The notes below the pieces were generated by a model. It searched no databases and had not been told where the DNA came from. It saw only the letters and a list, made by a program, of their open reading frames with translations. A program made the translations under genes and the position numbers. This document shows positions 1 to 8,826 of a DNA stretch of 42,623 nt, piece by piece (the first letter of the stretch is position 1; each line of letters starts with the position of its first letter). Location of the stretch: the NCBI RefSeq assembly GCF_003011965.1, contig NZ_PXWG01000049.1, forward strand, positions 1-42,623, given 5' to 3'. This DNA comes from Streptosporangium nondiastaticum. Its GTDB lineage: Bacteria > Actinomycetota > Actinomycetes > Streptomycetales > Streptomycetaceae.

Positions 1-10
1 ATTTCATAGT

Positions 11-129
11 GTTTCGGTGGTCATAGCGTTAGGGAAACGCCCGGTTACATTCCGAACCCGGAAGCTAAGCCTTTCAGCGCCGATGGTACTGCATGGGGGA
101 CCGTGTGGGAGAGTAGGACGCCGCCGAGC
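11..129 (+). rRNA. rrf: 5S ribosomal RNA
   Basis: This is a structural RNA of the 50S ribosomal subunit. About 119 nt match the streptomycete 5S sequence I know. The 5' arm TTCGGTGG (13-20) pairs with CCGCCGAG (121-128) to close the molecule, and the conserved internal block CCGAACCCGGAAG lies at about 53-65. A strong terminator follows at 139-180, so this is the last gene of an rRNA operon. The first 10 nt are the 23S-5S spacer. The exact ends could differ by 1-2 nt. Confidence 0.97.
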
Positions 130-138
130 AATTATTCA

Positions 139-180
139 GCCTCAGGCCTGGGATATTCATCCCGGGCCTGAGGCTTTTTT
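139..180 (+). terminator. rRNA operon terminator
   Basis: A 15-bp stem (139-153 with 160-174) closes a 6-nt loop and is followed by six T residues. This is a classical intrinsic terminator placed just after the 5S rRNA. Confidence 0.95.
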
Positions 181-239
181 GCGTTCCCGGAACAACGATT
201 TCCCGGATTCCCTGGATTTCCCCGGATTCCACCGGCGCG

Positions 240-271
240 TTCGGCTGCTTCCCTCCCGGGAAGCAGCCGAA
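240..271. terminator. Perfect inverted repeat, probable terminator
   Basis: A perfect 14-bp inverted repeat (240-253 with 258-271) has a 4-nt loop TCCC. It lies 22 nt beyond the stop codon of the minus-strand membrane-protein gene and probably terminates it. There is no T tract, which is usual for streptomycete terminators. It would also back up the rRNA terminator on the plus strand. Confidence 0.85.
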
Positions 272-293
272 CAGCTGAGCAGAACAAACCTTC

Positions 294-1565
294 TTACTTG
301 CCCTCGCCCGCCGACCGCGCGAGCTCGACATCAAGAGACTCACGCCGGATGCGCTGGTCCATGTACAACAGGGCCGTCATGCCGGCCGACACCGGCAGCG
401 TAAGAGCCGAGCTGACCACCGCCGCAATACCGATCTCGATCAGCGACGCCCAGTCGGTCGCATCGGCCACCGACTGATCCCCGATGCCATGGATGAAGAC
501 GTCGAAGACGACAACGACGGCCTGCGCCATCAAAGCGACCAGCGCGGTGATGAGGATCGAGATGAGCTGGATGCCGAAGACGCGCCACCACGCCCCGCGC
601 ACCAGCTTCGCCGACCGCTGCATCGCTGCCGCGACACCCTGCTTCTCCAGCATCAGCGCCGGCGCCGCGAGGCTGTAGCGGATCCACAGCCAGGTGGCCA
701 CGACCATGGCCGCCAGCCCACCCACGGCCGTCAGCGACATTCCCGCCTGCTCCGCCCCGGCTGCCGCCGCGAGGAGCCCCCAGACGATACCGACGGCGAA
801 CACACCGATCAGCAGCATCGGCACCAGGACCATCAGGCCGGCCATCCGGCCCAGCTGCGGCCTCGCGCTCCGCCACGCCTCCCGGGCGGTGACCGGGCGG
901 CCCAGGACCGCGCGGCTGACGATCACCGTCAGGAGGGCCGCCGCCGTGATGGAACCGACCAGGCTGAGCAGCCAGGCCACGCCGATCCCGCCCAGGCCGT
1001 TGCCTATGGCCTCGACCAGCTCCTGAGGGGTCTCCGGGGTCGCTCCGCCGAGCGGATCGAGCTCGGGCGTCCCCCGGTCCCACAGCCGGTCGACCACCGT
1101 CGCCACGGCCTGCGTGCCGACCGCGACCGTCAGCGAGATGCCGAGGACCGCCCGCCAGTGGATACGCATCGTGCGGACCGCGCCCTCCACGATCTCGCCG
1201 GCCTGCAGCGGCCGCAGCGGGATCACACCGGGCTGCGGCGCCTGCGGCCGCCCCCACTGCGGCCGGCCGGCTTGCTGCCAGCCCGCCTGCGGCCCCTGCG
1301 GGCCCGGCACGCCGCCCCCGGCCCCGTGGCTCGGTCCCGGGCCCGTCCGGGCCCGGGCTCTCTCGCCGGTGCTCCGGCGCTGCCGCGGCGGGCCCTGGGC
1401 GGAGGTCGACCAGTCCCCCGGCGGCGGCTGTTCCTGTGCCCACTGTGCGGGGCGCCCCTCCTGAGCGGCCTCGGTGGCCTCGATGGCCTCGGTGGTCTCA
1501 GCGGCCTTGTCGGTCTCTTCGGACGGGGAGGATCCGGGCGAGGTCCGGCCCGGAGAGTCAGTCAT
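294..1565 (-). CDS. Multi-pass membrane protein with Pro/Gly-rich N-terminus
   Basis: The 423-residue protein has two parts. Residues 1-115 are acidic, then Pro/Gln/Gly-rich, and probably disordered in the cytoplasm. From about residue 139 there are six hydrophobic helices. The junction (IPLRPLQAGEIVEGAVRT, 115-132) resembles the entry motif of proteins annotated as having a glycerophosphodiester-phosphodiesterase membrane domain; no catalytic phosphodiesterase domain is present. I therefore call it only a membrane protein of unknown function. The ATG is preceded by AAGGAG at a usable distance. It is divergent from mtnA and ends at the perfect inverted repeat at 240-271. Confidence 0.85.
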   Translation of the reverse strand: MTDSPGRTSPGSSPSEETDKAAETTEAIEATEAAQEGRPAQWAQEQPPPGDWSTSAQGPPRQRRSTGERARARTGPGPSHGAGGGVPGPQGPQAGWQQAGRPQWGRPQAPQPGVIPLRPLQAGEIVEGAVRTMRIHWRAVLGISLTVAVGTQAVATVVDRLWDRGTPELDPLGGATPETPQELVEAIGNGLGGIGVAWLLSLVGSITAAALLTVIVSRAVLGRPVTAREAWRSARPQLGRMAGLMVLVPMLLIGVFAVGIVWGLLAAAAGAEQAGMSLTAVGGLAAMVVATWLWIRYSLAAPALMLEKQGVAAAMQRSAKLVRGAWWRVFGIQLISILITALVALMAQAVVVVFDVFIHGIGDQSVADATDWASLIEIGIAAVVSSALTLPVSAGMTALLYMDQRIRRESLDVELARSAGEGK

Positions 1566-1755
1566 GTGCGTCTCGCTCCTTCTCGGTGCCCGCCCCTCCG
1601 CCGGTGCGGCGGCGAGCGGCTGTCAGCAATCGTGTCACGGGGTGTTCAACGCCCCACGGGGCGCAGAGGCGCCCGGCGGGGCCCGTCAGCTCGTACGGGG
1701 GAGGAATCCTCAGGCGACCTTTCCCTGCCCGGGGCGTCCGGGCCAGACTGGACAG

Positions 1756-2913
1756 ATGGCTGATCAGTTCGCGGCATCCATGGCGTCCGTCGAGCCCGGC
1801 TCCATTCCTTCGCTGAGATGGGAGGAGCGGCCGGAGGGGCCCGTGCTCGTGGTCCTGGACCAGCGGCGGCTTCCCGCGGAGGAGGTCCAGCTGGTGTGCA
1901 CGGATGTGCCGGCGCTGGTCGACGCGATCCGTACGCTCGCCGTGCGCGGAGCCCCGCTGCTGGGGATCGCCGGCGCGTACGGGGTGGCGCTGGCGGCCGT
2001 ACGCGGCTTCGACGTGGCGGAATCCGCTGAACTGCTCGCGCACGCGCGGCCCACGGCCGTGAACCTCGCCTACGGGGTGCAGCGCGCCCGGGCGGCGTAC
2101 GAGAAGGCCCTCCGCGACGGGCTGGGGCCCGGGCAGGCCGCCGCGGCCACCCTTGCCGAGGCCCGCGCCCTGCACCGCGAGGACGCCGAGGCCAGCGCGC
2201 GGATGGCGGAGCACGGGCTGGGCCTGCTGGCGGAGCTCGTGCCCGGCGGCGGGTTCCGGGTGCTCACGCACTGCAACACCGGGGCGCTGGTCTCCGGCGG
2301 CGAGGGCACGGCCTTCGCCGTGGCGGGGGCGGCGCACCGCGCGGGGCGGCTGAGGCGCCTGTGGGTGGACGAGACGCGTCCGCTGCTGCAGGGGGCGCGG
2401 CTCACCGCGTACGAGGCGGCCCGGGCCGGCATGGCGTACACGCTTCTCACCGACAACGCGGCGGGGTCGCTGTTCGCCTCGGGCGAGGTGGACGCGGTGC
2501 TGATCGGGGCGGACCGGATAGCCGCCGACGGCTCCGTGGCGAACAAGGTGGGCAGCTATCCGCTGGCGGTGCTGGCCCGCTACCACCACGTGCCGTTCGT
2601 CGTCGTGGCCCCGGTGAGCACCGTGGACCTCTCGACGGCCACGGGCTCGGCGATCGAGGTGGAGCAGCGCGCGGGGCACGAGGTGACGGAGTTTACGGTC
2701 GTGCCCCCGGGGGCAGGCGCGGAACCCGGGACGGGCGTGCCGGTGGCGCCGCTGGGGGCGCAGGCGTACAACCCGGCGTTCGACGTCACCCCGCCGGAGC
2801 TGGTGACCGCGATCGTCACGGAGAACGGCGTGGTGTCGCCGGTGACCCGGGCCGGCCTGGCGGAGCTCTGTGCCGGGCCGCAGCAGGGATCCGGGAATGG
2901 GATCCGGGAGTGA
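1756..2913 (+). CDS. mtnA: Methylthioribose-1-phosphate isomerase
   Basis: MtnA converts 5-methylthioribose 1-phosphate to methylthioribulose 1-phosphate in methionine salvage. With the ATG at 1756 it has 385 residues, normal for the family (the related eIF2B fold). The substrate-binding RGAP motif, the catalytic Cys in THCNTGAL (C173) and the catalytic Asp in GADRIAADGSVANK (D253) are all visible. The frame stays open upstream to 1474, but that stretch is antisense to the divergent gene and rich in Ala/Gly, so I reject it; an ATG at 1780 is another possibility. No Shine-Dalgarno is evident before 1756. A CAGACT hexamer six bases before the ATG hints at a leaderless transcript. No other salvage gene is nearby. 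Confidence 0.93.
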   Translation: MADQFAASMASVEPGSIPSLRWEERPEGPVLVVLDQRRLPAEEVQLVCTDVPALVDAIRTLAVRGAPLLGIAGAYGVALAAVRGFDVAESAELLAHARPTAVNLAYGVQRARAAYEKALRDGLGPGQAAAATLAEARALHREDAEASARMAEHGLGLLAELVPGGGFRVLTHCNTGALVSGGEGTAFAVAGAAHRAGRLRRLWVDETRPLLQGARLTAYEAARAGMAYTLLTDNAAGSLFASGEVDAVLIGADRIAADGSVANKVGSYPLAVLARYHHVPFVVVAPVSTVDLSTATGSAIEVEQRAGHEVTEFTVVPPGAGAEPGTGVPVAPLGAQAYNPAFDVTPPELVTAIVTENGVVSPVTRAGLAELCAGPQQGSGNGIRE

Positions 2914-2981
2914 GCCGGGCTGATCCGCACGTGTACTGTCCACCCCTGGCGGCGAACGCGATCGGGATCCCAGGTCAACGG

Positions 2982-2999
2982 GACACACCGGAGTGTGTC
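2982..2999. promoter_or_regulatory. Inverted repeat upstream of mtrA
   Basis: GACACAC-CGGA-GTGTGTC is a perfect 7-bp inverted repeat with a 4-nt centre. It lies 67 nt before the chosen mtrA start, within the mtnA-mtrA intergenic region. It could be an operator or an mRNA hairpin; the sequence alone does not decide. Confidence 0.5.
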
Positions 3000-3065
3000 A
3001 GTCGCGCCAGGTGAGCTCCGTCACCCGGCTCTATGGACCGGATGCGAAAATGGGATGATGTCGAT

Positions 3066-3743
3066 ATGAAGGGACGCGTCCTTGTCGTCGACGACGACAC
3101 CGCACTGGCCGAGATGCTCGGCATTGTGCTGCGTGGTGAGGGTTTCGAGCCGTCGTTTGTAGCGGACGGCGACAAGGCACTTGCTGCTTTTCGTGAAGTG
3201 AAGCCCGATCTGGTGCTGCTCGACCTGATGCTGCCCGGCAGGGACGGCATTGAGGTGTGCCGGCTCATCCGCGCCGAATCCGGTGTGCCGATCGTGATGC
3301 TGACCGCGAAGAGCGACACGGTCGACGTGGTCGTCGGCCTGGAGTCCGGGGCGGACGACTACATCGTCAAGCCGTTCAAGCCGAAGGAGCTGGTGGCGCG
3401 GATCCGCGCCCGCCTGCGCCGGTCGGAGGAGCCCGCGCCGGAGCAGCTGGCGATAGGCGACCTGGTCATCGACGTGGCCGGGCACTCGGTCAAGCGCGAC
3501 GGCCAGTCGATCGCGCTGACGCCGCTCGAGTTCGACCTGCTGGTCGCGCTCGCCCGCAAGCCGTGGCAGGTCTTCACCCGCGAGGTGCTCCTGGAGCAGG
3601 TGTGGGGCTACCGCCACGCGGCCGACACCCGCCTCGTCAACGTGCACGTACAGCGGCTGCGCTCCAAGGTCGAGAAGGACCCGGAGCGGCCGGAGATCGT
3701 GGTGACCGTCCGTGGTGTGGGTTACAAGGCCGGGCCGAGCTGA
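3066..3743 (+). CDS. mtrA: Response regulator MtrA (OmpR family)
   Basis: MtrA is the DNA-binding regulator of the MtrA-MtrB system, which links cell division and envelope state to gene expression and development in actinobacteria. The 225-residue protein has a receiver domain with acidic residues D9-D11, phosphoacceptor D53 (LVLLDLMLPGRDG) and the switch Lys in IVKPFKP. A winged-helix domain follows, with the signature TPLEFDLLVALARKPWQVF and RGVGYK near the C-terminus. The sequence is nearly identical to the S. coelicolor protein as I remember it. I chose the ATG at 3066 because MKGRVLVVDDD starts at the domain edge; in-frame ATGs at 3033 and 3042 would add 8-11 residues. Only 1 nt separates it from mtrB. 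Confidence 0.97.
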   Translation: MKGRVLVVDDDTALAEMLGIVLRGEGFEPSFVADGDKALAAFREVKPDLVLLDLMLPGRDGIEVCRLIRAESGVPIVMLTAKSDTVDVVVGLESGADDYIVKPFKPKELVARIRARLRRSEEPAPEQLAIGDLVIDVAGHSVKRDGQSIALTPLEFDLLVALARKPWQVFTREVLLEQVWGYRHAADTRLVNVHVQRLRSKVEKDPERPEIVVTVRGVGYKAGPS

Positions 3744-3744
3744 C

Positions 3745-5799
3745 ATGTCGCGCAACGGTGCCGCCCCGGAGCGGGGCGTGGGGCGGCCCGTCGAGACGGC
3801 GGGCGGCATATCCCTCTTCCGGCGGCTGTGGCGGGCCGGGCAGATGCTGTCCGACGGCGCGGCCTCGGGGCCGGTCCACCCCGTGCTGAGGCTGTACGTG
3901 CGCTGGGTGCGGCGGCCGCTGCTGCCCGCGATGCGGCTGTGGCGGCGCAACATCCAGCTGCGCGTGGTGGCCACGACGCTGCTGATGTCGATGGGCGTCG
4001 TGCTGCTCCTCGGCGTGGTCGTCGTCGGGCAGGTCCGCAACGGCCTGCTGGAGGCCAAGCGGCACGCGTCGCTGAGCCAGGCCGAGGGCGGCTTCAAGGC
4101 GGCGCGGGACGCCGCCGACGCCGCGGGTGACACCCGTGGGCAGGACGCGCAGTCGGGCAGCCGCAGCGGCACAGATCCCGGTGCCTGGCTGACGGCGCAG
4201 GTGCAGCAGCTGTCCAGCGGCGGGCAGGGCGTCTACCACGTGGTGGCGCTCAGCTCCGGGGGCGGCGACCTCGCGTACGGCGATCCGGGCTACGGCGACG
4301 TCTCGTCCGCCGGCGCGCGCGGCCCGCGCGCCTCCGGTGACATCGACCCCGAAGCCAGCATCCCCGCCGACCTGCGGAAACAGCTGGACACCAAGACCGG
4401 GGCGCTGTGGAAGTCCGCGTCGGTCAAGCACAACTCCTCCGACGAGGGCGAGCCCGCGCTGGTCGTCGGCAAGCGCATGTACGACCCCAACGGCAAGGCG
4501 TACCAGCTGTACTACCTCTTCCCGTACACGCAGGAGGAGAAGTCGCTGGGCCTGGTCAGGGGCACGCTCGCGACCGCCGGGGTGTTCGTGGTCGTGCTGC
4601 TCGGGGCCATCGCCTGGCTCGTGGTGCGGCAGATCGTCACGCCCGTGCGGATGGCCGCCAGCATCTCCGAGCGGCTCGCGGCGGGCGTGCTGCAGGAACG
4701 TATGAAGGTCACCGGCGAGGACGACATCGCCCGTCTCGGTGAAGCCTTCAACAAGATGGCGCAGAACCTCCAGGTCAAGATCCAGCAGCTGGAGCAGCTG
4801 TCGCGGATGCAGCGCCGGTTCGTCTCGGACGTCTCGCACGAGCTGCGGACGCCGCTGACGACCGTCCGCATGGCCGCCGAGGTCATCCACGAGGCCCGTG
4901 AGGACTTCGACCCGGTCACCGCGCGCTCGGCGGAACTGCTATACGGGCAGGTCGACCGCTTCGAGTCGCTGCTGGCCGACCTGCTGGAGATCAGCCGGTT
5001 CGACGCGGGCGCCGCGGCCCTGGAGGCCGAGCCGGTCGACCTGCGGGACGTCGTGAACCGGGTGATCGAGGGTGCCCTGCCGCTCGCGGACCGCAAGGGC
5101 AGCCGGATGCTGGTCCAGGGCGCCGAGCAGCCCGTGATGGCGGAGGCCGACGCGCGGCGCGTGGAGCGCGTGCTGCGCAATCTCGTGGTCAACGCCGTGG
5201 AGCACGGCGAGGGCCGGGACGTGATCGTGCGGCTGGCGGCGGCCGGCGGCGCGGTCGCGGTCGCGGTGCGGGACTACGGCGTGGGGCTCAAGCCCGGCGA
5301 GGCGACGCGGGTGTTCAACCGCTTCTGGCGCGCCGACCCCGCGCGCGCCCGCACCACCGGCGGTACGGGCCTGGGCCTGTCGATCGCCGTCGAGGACGCG
5401 CGCCTGCACGGCGGCTGGCTGCAGGCGTGGGGCGAGCCGGGTGGCGGCTCGCAGTTCCGGCTGACCCTGCCCGCCACGGCGGGTGACACGCTGCGCGGGT
5501 CGCCCATCCCGCTGGAGCCGGAGGACTCGCGGCGCAACCGAGGGCTGAACGACGCCGGGGTGCCGCTGGCCGTCCAGGGCCGGTCCGGGGGCGTGCCTCC
5601 GCAGGGCAGCGGCCTGAAGCCCGTACCGCCGCAGGCGAAGAACGTGCCCGCAGTGGATCCGGCGGCCCTGCCGGGCAGCGGTGCCCGAGTGGTGGCCCGG
5701 TCGGGCGGCCAGGGCGGTGCGCAGGACGGTGGCAAGCCCGCGGCCGGGGCCGCGGAAGAACGTGCGGGAGAAGGCGAAGGGCGGGCGCGTGGGCGCTGA
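3745..5799 (+). CDS. mtrB: Sensor histidine kinase MtrB
   Basis: MtrB is the membrane kinase partner of MtrA. The 684-residue protein has TM1 (about 72-93), an extracytoplasmic sensor region of ~180 residues, TM2 (about 273-294), and a HAMP linker. The phosphoacceptor H365 sits in FVSDVSHELRTPL. The ATPase domain shows its N box (RNLVVNAVEH, from 478), G1 (RDYGVGL) and G2 (GGTGLGLS, from 539). About 105 Pro/Gly/Arg-rich residues follow the kinase core and look disordered. The start lies 1 nt after the mtrA stop, so the genes are translationally coupled. The end overlaps the lpqB start by 11 nt. Confidence 0.97.
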   Translation: MSRNGAAPERGVGRPVETAGGISLFRRLWRAGQMLSDGAASGPVHPVLRLYVRWVRRPLLPAMRLWRRNIQLRVVATTLLMSMGVVLLLGVVVVGQVRNGLLEAKRHASLSQAEGGFKAARDAADAAGDTRGQDAQSGSRSGTDPGAWLTAQVQQLSSGGQGVYHVVALSSGGGDLAYGDPGYGDVSSAGARGPRASGDIDPEASIPADLRKQLDTKTGALWKSASVKHNSSDEGEPALVVGKRMYDPNGKAYQLYYLFPYTQEEKSLGLVRGTLATAGVFVVVLLGAIAWLVVRQIVTPVRMAASISERLAAGVLQERMKVTGEDDIARLGEAFNKMAQNLQVKIQQLEQLSRMQRRFVSDVSHELRTPLTTVRMAAEVIHEAREDFDPVTARSAELLYGQVDRFESLLADLLEISRFDAGAAALEAEPVDLRDVVNRVIEGALPLADRKGSRMLVQGAEQPVMAEADARRVERVLRNLVVNAVEHGEGRDVIVRLAAAGGAVAVAVRDYGVGLKPGEATRVFNRFWRADPARARTTGGTGLGLSIAVEDARLHGGWLQAWGEPGGGSQFRLTLPATAGDTLRGSPIPLEPEDSRRNRGLNDAGVPLAVQGRSGGVPPQGSGLKPVPPQAKNVPAVDPAALPGSGARVVARSGGQGGAQDGGKPAAGAAEERAGEGEGRARGR

Positions 5800-7624
5800 A
5801 CGCAAGCGGCGGCAGGTGCGGGGCCCGCACCGGCGGGCCGCCGGGCTCGGCGCGCTCGTCGTCAGCGGCGCGCTGCTGGCCGGGTGCGCCTCGATGCCCG
5901 ACAGCGGTGAGGTGCGGCCGGTCGACTCGTCGCAGCGCGCCGACGCGGACTCGCAGGTGCGGGTCTACGGTGTGGCGCCGCACAAGGGCGAGCGTCCGCA
6001 GGAGCTGGTGACGGGCTTCCTGGAGGCCACCACCAGCGACGACCCGGACTACGGCACGGCCCGCATGTACCTGGCCAAGAGCAAGCAGCGGGAGTGGGAC
6101 CCGGCCGGCGGCGACACGGTGGTGCTCGCGGAGCCCCCGCAGGTGCACGTGGAACGCGCCGACGACCGGGACCAGGACTACGTCGTCACCCTGATCGGCA
6201 AGCAGGTCGCCAAGATCGACCCCAAGCACGCGTACAAGCCGGAAGAGGGCACGTACAAGGAGCGGATCCACGTCGCGCGCGAGGGCGGCGAGTGGCGCAT
6301 CGACATGCTGCCGCCCGGACTGGTGGTCGGGGTCGCCGACTTCCAGCGCATCTACCGCTCCGTCAACAAGTACTACTTCGCGGAGCTGGGCACGTCCGGG
6401 CGGGGCAAGGAGGAGATCCTCGTCGCCGACCCCGTCTACCTCCGCAAGCGCATAGACCCCGTGACGTCCACGGTCAACGCCGTGCTCGACGGGCCGACCA
6501 ACTGGCTGGACCCGGTGGCCGCGACGGCCTTCCCCACCGGCACCAAGGTCGTGGACCGGCGGCTCTCCGTGGACGACTCCAACGCCCTGAAGATCCGCCT
6601 CAACAAGAAGGCCGCGGGCACCAACCAGGAGCAGTGCCGGCGCATGGCCGCACAGCTCCTCTACACCGTGCAGGACCAGTCGGCGAAGGTCTCCCAGGTG
6701 GTGCTGCAGCGGGAGAACGGCTCGCAGCTGTGCTCGCTGGCGCGGGAGGACGCGCGCAAGTACGCCCCCGACCAGGCCGCCGGCCGCGGCGCCGACCAGC
6801 AGTACTTCGTGGACGCGCAGCACCGCATGGTGAGCCTGGCCGACGGCGACGAGGAACCGCGCCGGGTGCCGGGGCCGTTCGGCGCCGACAACGCCCTGCA
6901 GCTGCGCTCGGTCGCCGTGGACCGGAAGGAGCAGCGCGCCGCGGGCGTGGCGAACAACGGCCAGGCGCTGTACGTCGCCGGCATGGAGGCGGGCGCGTCG
7001 CTGGGCGATCCGCGGGTGACCGCGCGCGGCGGGGTGAAGTCGGGGCTGACCGCTCCGAGTTGGGACGGGCTCGGCGATCTGTGGGTCGCCGACCAGGACC
7101 CGGACCGGCCGCGGCTGCTGCGGCTGCCGGGTGGCACGGGCAGCCCGGAGGAGGTCCAGGTGCCGCGGCTCGACGGGCGCATCACCGGGCTGCGGGTCGC
7201 GGCCGACGGCGTGCGGGTCGCGCTGCTGGTGACCAAGGGCGACCGCACGAGCCTGAAGCTGGGCCGGGTCGAGCGGCGCGTGAGCGGCGGGCGGCTGAGC
7301 CTGTCGGTGCAGGAACTGCGCTCCGTGGCGCCGAGGTTGGAGCAGGTCGACGCGGTGTCGTGGGCGGGCGGGAGCCGGTTGCTGGTCGCGGGGAACGAGC
7401 AGGGCGGGTTGCAGCAGCTGCAGTACATCGACACGGACGGCTCGCTGTCGAACGCCTCCGCGCTGCCCGGGATCACGGGAGTGCGCGGCGTCGCGGCGTC
7501 GGAGAGCGCGGCCAAGGCGCCGGCGCTGGTGGCGGAGCGGGACGGCGGGATCGTCCGGCTGCTGCCGGACAGCAACTGGAAGCTCGTGACCAAGGAAGGC
7601 TCGGCGCCGGTCTATCCGGGGTAG
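5789..7624 (+). CDS. lpqB: Lipoprotein LpqB
   Basis: LpqB is the third member of the conserved mtrA-mtrB-lpqB operon. In actinobacteria it is an outer-face lipoprotein that interacts with MtrB and modulates MtrA phosphorylation. The GTG at 5789 gives 611 residues with an Arg-rich start, a hydrophobic stretch and the lipobox LLAGC (lipidated C33). A GerMN-type domain (about 208-310, including VNAVLDGPTNWLDP) precedes a C-terminal half that reads as a beta-propeller (repeated WxGxxxLLVAG-like blades). The start lies inside the mtrB coding sequence (11-nt overlap), with GAAGG upstream serving as a ribosome-binding site. Confidence 0.95.
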   Translation: MGAERKRRQVRGPHRRAAGLGALVVSGALLAGCASMPDSGEVRPVDSSQRADADSQVRVYGVAPHKGERPQELVTGFLEATTSDDPDYGTARMYLAKSKQREWDPAGGDTVVLAEPPQVHVERADDRDQDYVVTLIGKQVAKIDPKHAYKPEEGTYKERIHVAREGGEWRIDMLPPGLVVGVADFQRIYRSVNKYYFAELGTSGRGKEEILVADPVYLRKRIDPVTSTVNAVLDGPTNWLDPVAATAFPTGTKVVDRRLSVDDSNALKIRLNKKAAGTNQEQCRRMAAQLLYTVQDQSAKVSQVVLQRENGSQLCSLAREDARKYAPDQAAGRGADQQYFVDAQHRMVSLADGDEEPRRVPGPFGADNALQLRSVAVDRKEQRAAGVANNGQALYVAGMEAGASLGDPRVTARGGVKSGLTAPSWDGLGDLWVADQDPDRPRLLRLPGGTGSPEEVQVPRLDGRITGLRVAADGVRVALLVTKGDRTSLKLGRVERRVSGGRLSLSVQELRSVAPRLEQVDAVSWAGGSRLLVAGNEQGGLQQLQYIDTDGSLSNASALPGITGVRGVAASESAAKAPALVAERDGGIVRLLPDSNWKLVTKEGSAPVYPG

Positions 7625-7757
7625 CCGGGGGTCCGGGGCGGGCGGCGCGGCCGGTGCGGGAGGCGCGGGCGGGTGCGCCGGGGGCGTTCTCGCGGGGCCG
7701 CGCCGGGAGTTTTCCACAGGGGTGGCGGGGCGCCGCGCCCGGCGGGACAGTGGATCT

Positions 7758-8510
7758 GTGCGCGGTTGGTGGCAGGAGATCGCCGGGCTGGTGCTGCCGG
7801 GCGAGTGCGCGGGGTGCGGGGCGCCGCGTTCCGTGCTGTGCGAGGTGTGCCGGGCAGCGCTGGGTGGTGGCGGTGCGTGGCGCGTCAGGCCGGATCCGGA
7901 GCCGGCCGGGCTGCCGCCCGTCCATGCTGCCGCGCGCTACGAGGGCCCGGTGCGCTCGGCGCTGCTCGCGCACAAGGAGCGCGGGGCGCTGGGGCTGGCG
8001 GGGCCGCTGGGGGCTGCCCTGGCGGGTGCGGTGCGCTCCGCGGCCAGTTGCCCGGGAGGTGGCCGGCGGGGCGGGGGAGGGGCCCTGGAGGCCGGTGAAA
8101 GGCCCTTGCTGCTCGTCCCCGTCCCCTCCGCCCGCCGTGCCGTCGCCGCCCGGGGCCACGACGCCGGGCGGCGGCTCGCTCTCGGGGCCGCGCGCGCCCT
8201 TCGCGCGGGCGGGTTTCCGGTCGCCGTGGCGGCCGTGCTGCGGCAGTGCAGGGCCGTCGCCGATCAGGCCGGGCTGGGCGCCCGGCAGCGCAGAGCGAAT
8301 GTCGCCGGGGCACTGGGGGTACGTATGGGTACAGAGAGGCTGTTGGTGCGCGAAGGGCCGGTGGTGCTGGTAGACGATCTGATGACCACCGGGTCCTCGC
8401 TGGCCGAGGCGGCCCGAGCCGTCTCCCTCGCGGGCGGGCGCGTGCTGGGTGCCGCCGTCGTGGCCGCGTCCGGAGTTCCCCCGCCCGCGGCCGAAAAGAA
8501 CCGGAACTGA
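7758..8510 (+). CDS. ComF-family phosphoribosyltransferase
   Basis: The 250-residue protein has an N-terminal zinc ribbon (C17-C20 and C28-C31) and a type I phosphoribosyltransferase fold. The PRPP-binding loop VVLVDDLMTTGSS spans 202-214. The family is named after Bacillus ComF (DNA uptake) and is widespread in bacteria without known competence. The substrate here is unknown. The GTG at 7758 fits the domain edge (MRGWWQEIAGLVLPGEC); an upstream extension to 7722 only adds Arg-rich residues. There is no clear Shine-Dalgarno. GACAGT ends 6 nt before the GTG, a weak leaderless-promoter signature. A 133-nt gap separates it from lpqB. Confidence 0.9.
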   Translation: MRGWWQEIAGLVLPGECAGCGAPRSVLCEVCRAALGGGGAWRVRPDPEPAGLPPVHAAARYEGPVRSALLAHKERGALGLAGPLGAALAGAVRSAASCPGGGRRGGGGALEAGERPLLLVPVPSARRAVAARGHDAGRRLALGAARALRAGGFPVAVAAVLRQCRAVADQAGLGARQRRANVAGALGVRMGTERLLVREGPVVLVDDLMTTGSSLAEAARAVSLAGGRVLGAAVVAASGVPPPAAEKNRN

Positions 8511-8826
8511 AGGGCAACGTCATTCGTTGCTGATGGTAACGGCAGGAAAACACCTGAATGGAGGTACGTCCCGGTAGGGGCTACCGACAGGCGTCCGAGC
8601 GAGATATGTTCGGTTGTGAGGAATGGCAGGGGCTATGCCTCGCATTTCCGAATGGCGCGCTTTGCGCGCTTTCACGGAAGCTTGAAGTCGATGGGGTGCA
8701 GACCTTGCCGATGGGGGAGGAGGAGGTGAAAACCGCCAAGTCGGTGGCTCCGGGTATCCCCGGAGTCTGATGCAAGAGGGATGCGCTCCGCACCTTCGGC
8801 GGGGCGATCCGGGAACGGAGTTCTGC
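8511..8826 (+). promoter_or_regulatory. Long structured leader upstream of hpf
   Basis: These 316 nt hold no convincing gene. They contain a small hairpin just after comF (GCAACG 8514-8519 with CGTTGC 8525-8530). A two-part hairpin follows at 8646-8679, with outer stem TTCCG/CGGAA and inner stem GCGCGC around TTT. A 7-bp hairpin CTCCGGG-TATC-CCCGGAG lies at 8748-8765. Base composition is clearly lower in GC than the flanking genes. The region probably carries the hpf promoter and a structured 5' UTR; I could not identify a confident -35/-10 pair. Confidence 0.5.

Noticed and set aside
401..403. A possible second TTA codon (TAA on the plus strand) in the minus-strand membrane-protein gene.
   Set aside because: It is out of frame; the codons there read CTT-ACG.
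7710..7718. TTTTCCACA, one mismatch from the streptomycete DnaA box TTGTCCACA, before the ComF-type gene.
   Set aside because: A single near-match with no clustered boxes is not evidence of an origin or of DnaA control.
8752..8757. GGGTAT, the -10 of SigB-type stress promoters, upstream of hpf.
   Set aside because: No GNNT -35 lies 14-16 nt upstream, and the hexamer is part of the 8748-8765 hairpin.
8558..8770. A 70-codon frame in the leader of hpf with a normal-looking amino-acid mix.
   Set aside because: Its third-position GC is only about 70%, well below neighbouring genes; it has no recognisable homologue and a poor ribosome-binding site. Treated as untranslated leader, though conservation would change this view.
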